Positions 60,484 through 64,000 of a stretch of 64,000 nucleotides of DNA are shown here, one piece after another. Source of the stretch: Clostridia bacterium (lineage in GTDB: Bacteria; Bacillota; Clostridia; Oscillospirales; UBA644); contig JAGASR010000014.1 of the NCBI GenBank assembly GCA_017621705.1, positions 1 through 64,000 of the forward strand, in the 5' to 3' direction. Position numbers and translations under genes: made by a program. A model generated the notes under the pieces. It saw only the letters and a program-made list of their open reading frames with translations. It did no database searches and was not told the DNA's origin. Position 1 is the stretch's first letter; every line of letters starts with the position of its first letter.

Positions 60484-61353
60484 ATGACAACCAAAATTTT
60501 TGCCGTTGCGGGAGGCGACCTTCGTCAGATATACGTTGCCAAAAGCCTTGCCGCGGACGGACATAAAGTAAGAATTTTCGGCTTTGATAATTATTCAAAT
60601 ACTTTGCCCGGCATCGAGATCTGCTGCGATATCGATTCTCTTCTTGCCGATGCCGACTTTGTTATCTTTCCTTTGCCCTATAGTTCGGACGGCGTACATC
60701 TCAACACGCCGTATCTTTCATATACCGTCAAGCTCTGCGATATCTATGAAAAAATACGAACTGGTATGACCGTTTTCGGCGGCAGATTTTCAAGCCGTGA
60801 ACTAAACTCAAGGGGAATAAAGACAATTGACTATTTTGAGCGTGAAGAACTTCAGATATTAAACGCAGTTCCGACCGCCGAAGGCGCGATATATATAGCA
60901 ATGCAGGAAAGACCGTATACAGTCTGTGGCAGTAAATGTCTTGTTGTCGGTTACGGCAGAATAGGCAAGGTCCTTTCTTTGCTTTTAAAAGGACTTAATG
61001 CCTCTGTCACTGTTTCAGCAAGGCGTTTTGACGATCTTGCAAGCATCCGCTCAATGGGCATGAAATCAATTAAAACAAAAGATATTGCCGATACGGCAGG
61101 GAAGTATGATATGATATTCAATACAGTTCCCGCTCTTGTTATCGATAAAAATGTTCTTTCTTCGGTAAAGAAAAATTCGTTGATAATCGATCTTGCATCA
61201 AAACCAGGCGGAGTTGATTTTTCCGAGGCCAAAGCTCTGGGGATCAACGCCGTATGGTCTCTTTCTCTTCCCGGTAAAGTTGCGCCCGTAAGCGCTGGAG
61301 GTTTTATAAAAGATACAATAGTCAATATTATCGAACAGGAGGCAGAAAAATGA
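60484..61353 (+). CDS. dpaA: Dipicolinate synthase subunit A
   Basis: A 289-residue protein (SpoVFA). The N-terminal segment FAVAGGDLRQIYVAKSLAADGHKV and the later NAD(P)-type LVVGYGRIGKVLSLLLKGL (about 157-175) are typical. With DpaB it makes dipicolinic acid from dihydrodipicolinate in the mother cell for spore heat resistance. The start follows AAGGAG. It overlaps dpaB by four bases (ATGA). This is strong evidence that the organism forms endospores. Confidence 0.94.
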   Translation: MTTKIFAVAGGDLRQIYVAKSLAADGHKVRIFGFDNYSNTLPGIEICCDIDSLLADADFVIFPLPYSSDGVHLNTPYLSYTVKLCDIYEKIRTGMTVFGGRFSSRELNSRGIKTIDYFEREELQILNAVPTAEGAIYIAMQERPYTVCGSKCLVVGYGRIGKVLSLLLKGLNASVTVSARRFDDLASIRSMGMKSIKTKDIADTAGKYDMIFNTVPALVIDKNVLSSVKKNSLIIDLASKPGGVDFSEAKALGINAVWSLSLPGKVAPVSAGGFIKDTIVNIIEQEAEK

Positions 61354-61934
61354 ACGGAGGTATTCGTCTCGGCTTTGCGATCTGCGGCTCGTTCTGTACA
61401 TTCAAACGTGTTATTCCCGTAATTGAAAGACTTGTCTGTGATGGATTTGACGTTTATCCTATAATGTCCTTTACCGCCTATAATACGGATACACGTTTCG
61501 GTGCCGCCGAAGATTTTATTGCGCAGATAGAAAGTATAACCGGAAAAAAGATCATTCATTCAATTCGGGATGCCGAACCGATAGGTCCGAAAAAAATGCT
61601 CGATATAATCGTAGTCGCGCCTTGCACGGGAAATACGCTCGCCAAACTTTCTCTCGGTATAGCCGACACTCCCGTAACTCTTGCTGTTAAAGCGCATCTT
61701 CGCAATAACAGACCTGTCGTTATCGCTGTTTCGACGAACGACGCTCTTTCGGGAAATGCAAAAAGTATCGGAGCGCTGATGAATATGAAAAATATCAGCT
61801 TCGTTCCGTTCGTTCAGGACGATTCCGAGGAAAAACCGTCATCCCTCGTTGCCGTAATGGAAAAAATACCCGAAACCGTTGTTTCCGCCCTTTCGGGAAA
61901 ACAGATACAACCGTTGCTGGATAACGATACTTGA
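61350..61934 (+). CDS. dpaB: Dipicolinate synthase subunit B (flavoprotein)
   Basis: A 194-residue flavodoxin-like flavoprotein (SpoVFB): RLGFAICGSFCTFKRVI at the N-terminus, IVVAPCTGNTLAKLSLGIADT (about 86-106) and RPVVIAVSTNDAL. It is co-translated with dpaA through an ATGA overlap with AGGAGG ahead. It acts with DpaA in dipicolinate synthesis. A terminator follows at 61953. Confidence 0.94.
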   Translation: MNGGIRLGFAICGSFCTFKRVIPVIERLVCDGFDVYPIMSFTAYNTDTRFGAAEDFIAQIESITGKKIIHSIRDAEPIGPKKMLDIIVVAPCTGNTLAKLSLGIADTPVTLAVKAHLRNNRPVVIAVSTNDALSGNAKSIGALMNMKNISFVPFVQDDSEEKPSSLVAVMEKIPETVVSALSGKQIQPLLDNDT

Positions 61935-61952
61935 TTTTCGGTGTATATAAAA

Positions 61953-61982
61953 ATCCCATTTCCGTTTTATTGGAAATGGGAT
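61953..61982. terminator. Terminator dpaAB / binding protein
   Basis: ATCCCATTTCC (61953-61963) pairs with GGAAATGGGAT (61972-61982), with T runs on both sides. Confidence 0.88.
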
Positions 61983-61987
61983 GATTT

Positions 61988-63409
61988 TTATTTGAAAAGT
62001 TCTTCAACAGATGTTTCAATGTTTACAACGTATTTTTGTCTGTTGTTTTCATCTGCTTCAGCGTATTGGTCGAGCCATTCTCTCATGCTTTTACTACTGT
62101 TTATGCTTATGTAAACATCGGTCAGAGCCTCGTATCGATAGTTATAAATAATACTGTTGTATGCATCAATAAAGTTTACAACATCTCTGTCATCAAAGAA
62201 ATAATTTTTTCTGAGATATTCAATAATGTTTTGTTCTTCTTCATATCCCGGAAGGGGTTCATATATTTTATCAAGAAGGATTGCAGACATAGCAGGATCT
62301 TTACAGTGCAACGGTATTCCCGTACAGAAAAGAGATCCGGTTATCGTTGCGCCGGTAAAGTTTTTATTGTCTCCGTGAGGACCTCTCGGAAAAGGAATAA
62401 AGCCGAAGTTTGACATGTTGTAGGCTATCGAATCGTGGGTTCCCAAAAGCTCTGTAGAGCATACTATCGTCATAACTGACTTTCCGTCAATGAATGTTTG
62501 TAACATATGATCCCACAGGTAGCCGCCGATGTCAACAAACGAGGAATAATCGCCAAATGACCAGTTCCACGCAGTATCCATTGCTTCAAAAGTTTTTTCG
62601 GAATGGAGACCAAGCTGATACTCACCGTTTTCATCTCGAACTATAAAACCTTCTCCGTTTGACGATTGCATAGTTCTGAATAACCAATGTATACTTGTGA
62701 AAAGCGCTGTTACTTCGTCACCTGCATCATTAACATGATTGTATACAGGCATAAGTTCTTCAAATTTATCCCATGTCCACTCATTTGTCTCAACAAACTC
62801 TCTTGGGTCCGTTTGATTGAGGTATCTGATTATATCCTCATTTACAATCAGCGGACCATCCATTGAGTAATATTTAAGCATGGGCCAAGCATCCGGTATT
62901 ACACCGAATATACCGCCATCCCAACAAAGTGCTTTTATTGTTTCTATATTTCCCCACTTTTCAGAATCTCTGTAATCGAGATAGTCCGTAAGTGCTGCAA
63001 GATCATGCATGAAACCGGCACGTATAGATCCGGCTAAACCTTGCGATGAGGTCTGAACTGCGTCTGCCGAGACCTGACCGGCATAAGTTTCATTTTGAAT
63101 CGTTTGGTTTATATCTCTATTTGTAACAATGGAGATTTCGACATTATATGTTTTCTCGACTTCATTAATTCTTTCTTTTGCAAGATCTGAAAACTCAGTA
63201 TTGATAAGATATCCAAGATAATCTTCACCCGTTGATTGATGAGAATTATTTAGAAAAAAACTGAAATTTGCACCCATAAAATCAGTTTCACTCAGCTCTG
63301 AACTGTATTCCGGCGCTATTTCTTCCTCTTTCAGTGTCGCGCATGCCGCAAATGATGTCATCATGCTGATAAGCAAAAAAATGGAAATCGTTCGTAATAT
63401 TTTTTTCAT
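61988..63409 (-). CDS. Orphan ABC-type solute-binding lipoprotein, tandem copy 1
   Basis: A 473-residue lipoprotein (signal MKKILRTISIFLLISMMTS then FAAC; lipidated Cys about 22). The mature protein has the marks of the window's expanded family: NEWTWDKFEELMPVYN, PFPRGPHGDNKN, IYEPLPGYEEEQN and a C-terminal ISINSSKSMREWLDQYAEA. The ATG at 63409 follows AAAGGA; the ATG at 63430 has no box. The partial gene upstream is a close paralog. No permease genes are visible. The solute is unknown. Confidence 0.85.
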   Translation of the reverse strand: MKKILRTISIFLLISMMTSFAACATLKEEEIAPEYSSELSETDFMGANFSFFLNNSHQSTGEDYLGYLINTEFSDLAKERINEVEKTYNVEISIVTNRDINQTIQNETYAGQVSADAVQTSSQGLAGSIRAGFMHDLAALTDYLDYRDSEKWGNIETIKALCWDGGIFGVIPDAWPMLKYYSMDGPLIVNEDIIRYLNQTDPREFVETNEWTWDKFEELMPVYNHVNDAGDEVTALFTSIHWLFRTMQSSNGEGFIVRDENGEYQLGLHSEKTFEAMDTAWNWSFGDYSSFVDIGGYLWDHMLQTFIDGKSVMTIVCSTELLGTHDSIAYNMSNFGFIPFPRGPHGDNKNFTGATITGSLFCTGIPLHCKDPAMSAILLDKIYEPLPGYEEEQNIIEYLRKNYFFDDRDVVNFIDAYNSIIYNYRYEALTDVYISINSSKSMREWLDQYAEADENNRQKYVVNIETSVEELFK

Positions 63410-63487
63410 GGCAGACAAATATCCTTTCATTATTTCTTGTCTTACAAAATTATATCATTTTTTTTTCTTTTTGTCAATGCATTAAGA

Positions 63488-63520
63488 AACAAAGAACCGC
63501 AACAAGTGCGGTTCTTTGTT
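63488..63520. terminator. Terminator between the tandem binding-protein genes
   Basis: AACAAAGAACCGCA (63488-63501) pairs with TGCGGTTCTTTGTT (63507-63520), a 14-bp stem just after the stop of the partial gene. Confidence 0.85.
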
Positions 63521-63526
63521 GTATAA

Positions 63527-64000
63527 TTATTTTCCGAAAAGATCATCGATCGATGTTTCTATATTGACAGCGTATTTTACTCTGTTTGTTTCATCTGCTT
63601 CAGCGTATTGGTCAAGCCATTCTCTCATGCTCTTGCTGCTGTTAATGCTGATGTAAACATCTGTCAGACCTTCGTGTCTGTAGTTGTAGTAGATATTATT
63701 GTATGCGGCAATATAGTTCGTAACGTCTCTGTCATCAAAGAAGAAGTTCTTTCTGAGATAATCGATAACGTTCTTTTCTGTTTCGTATCCTGGAAGGGGT
63801 TCATATATAGCGTCGAGAATGATTGCAGACATAGCGGGATCTTTAGACGCCATTGGTATGGATGTGCAAAATCTTGTGCTTGTTATCGTGGAACCTAACC
63901 CGGTTTTGTTGCTTCCGTAAGGTCCTCTCGGGAACGGAATTACAGCGAAATTATCCATCTGGTATGCAATCGAGTTTTCCGAACCTAAAAGGTCTGTACC
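63527..64000 (-). CDS. Orphan solute-binding protein, tandem copy 2 (5' end outside the window)
   Basis: The last 157 residues of a binding protein whose N-terminus lies beyond 64000; the frame is open to the edge (TDLLGSENSIAYQMDNF...). The visible part matches copy 1 closely, including KDPAMSAI, IYEPLPGYE, YLRKN-FFDDRDV and an identical ISINSSKSMREWLDQYAEAD. The DNA is also very similar, so the duplication is recent. A terminator separates the two copies, so they may be expressed independently. Confidence 0.9.
   Translation of the reverse strand, partial: GTDLLGSENSIAYQMDNFAVIPFPRGPYGSNKTGLGSTITSTRFCTSIPMASKDPAMSAIILDAIYEPLPGYETEKNVIDYLRKNFFFDDRDVTNYIAAYNNIYYNYRHEGLTDVYISINSSKSMREWLDQYAEADETNRVKYAVNIETSIDDLFGK

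Noticed and set aside
1..64000. CRISPR arrays, rRNA genes, prophage or replication origin
   Set aside because: No regular repeat-spacer pattern, no rRNA sequence, no phage structural genes and no dnaA-box cluster were seen.

Overview
The window looks like a chromosomal segment of an anaerobic, endospore-forming Clostridia (Bacillota), probably a fibre-degrading gut or rumen member of the Oscillospirales type. This is inferred from A/T-rich intergenic DNA, very regular TTGACA-17-TATAAT promoters, AGGAGG ribosome binding sites, dipicolinate synthase genes (dpaAB), a SpoIIQ-like peptidase, several intracellular glycosidases, many lipoprotein solute-binding proteins, and oxygen-sensitive iron-sulfur enzymes. 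There is one tRNA, no rRNA and no CRISPR array. The only mobile DNA is an IS3-type transposase fragment at the left edge.

Layout. 1-3400: IS fragment, an XRE regulator, and an Rrf2 regulator divergent from metY, with a perfect palindrome over the metY -35 box. 3400-13200: carbohydrate locus with two tandem GH95 fucosidase-like enzymes and an esterase (minus), two GH43 enzymes (plus), and an ECF sigma / membrane partner / lipoprotein cluster between them. 13300-17060: a four-part exonuclease-BRCT-HTH protein and small membrane proteins; three copies of a 51-bp intergenic box, each followed by a terminator-like hairpin, punctuate this stretch. 17100-21130: a sugar-type ABC importer (binding protein, two permeases) with an unusual HlyD-like adaptor. 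21177-31918: a GH20-like enzyme, serC-serA, orphan binding proteins, a cysteine desulfidase-family enzyme, AIM24, M23 peptidase and an AraC regulator. 32168-37407: rqcH plus a heterodimeric ABC exporter. 37589-41808: a fused ECF sigma factor, pyrE, tRNA-Gly, GNAT, LysR. 54887-64000: thpR, a PurF-like protein without its catalytic cysteine, a DUF1508 protein, a Ca2+ P-type ATPase, dpaAB and two tandem paralogous binding proteins.

The centrepiece is a 12-gene minus-strand operon (54289 down to 41844): malate dehydrogenase, class II fumarase, HdrB-HdrC-HdrA, MvhD/FlxD, FlxC, FlxB, FlxA, an SdhB/TfrB-like iron-sulfur protein, a fumarate-reductase flavoprotein with no membrane anchor, and an AspT/SucE-type exporter. 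Read together it is a complete oxaloacetate-to-succinate branch physically joined to a NADH-oxidising, flavin-based electron-bifurcating FlxABCD-HdrABC module, with a likely succinate exporter at the end. I infer a soluble electron-bifurcating fumarate reductase: NADH electrons are split between fumarate and ferredoxin. Two features need attention. flxB is interrupted by an in-frame TAG that would remove its last [4Fe-4S] motif, and the operon has a long leader with two strong promoters and a terminator-like hairpin.

All functional names are from motif recognition by eye; no database search was run.
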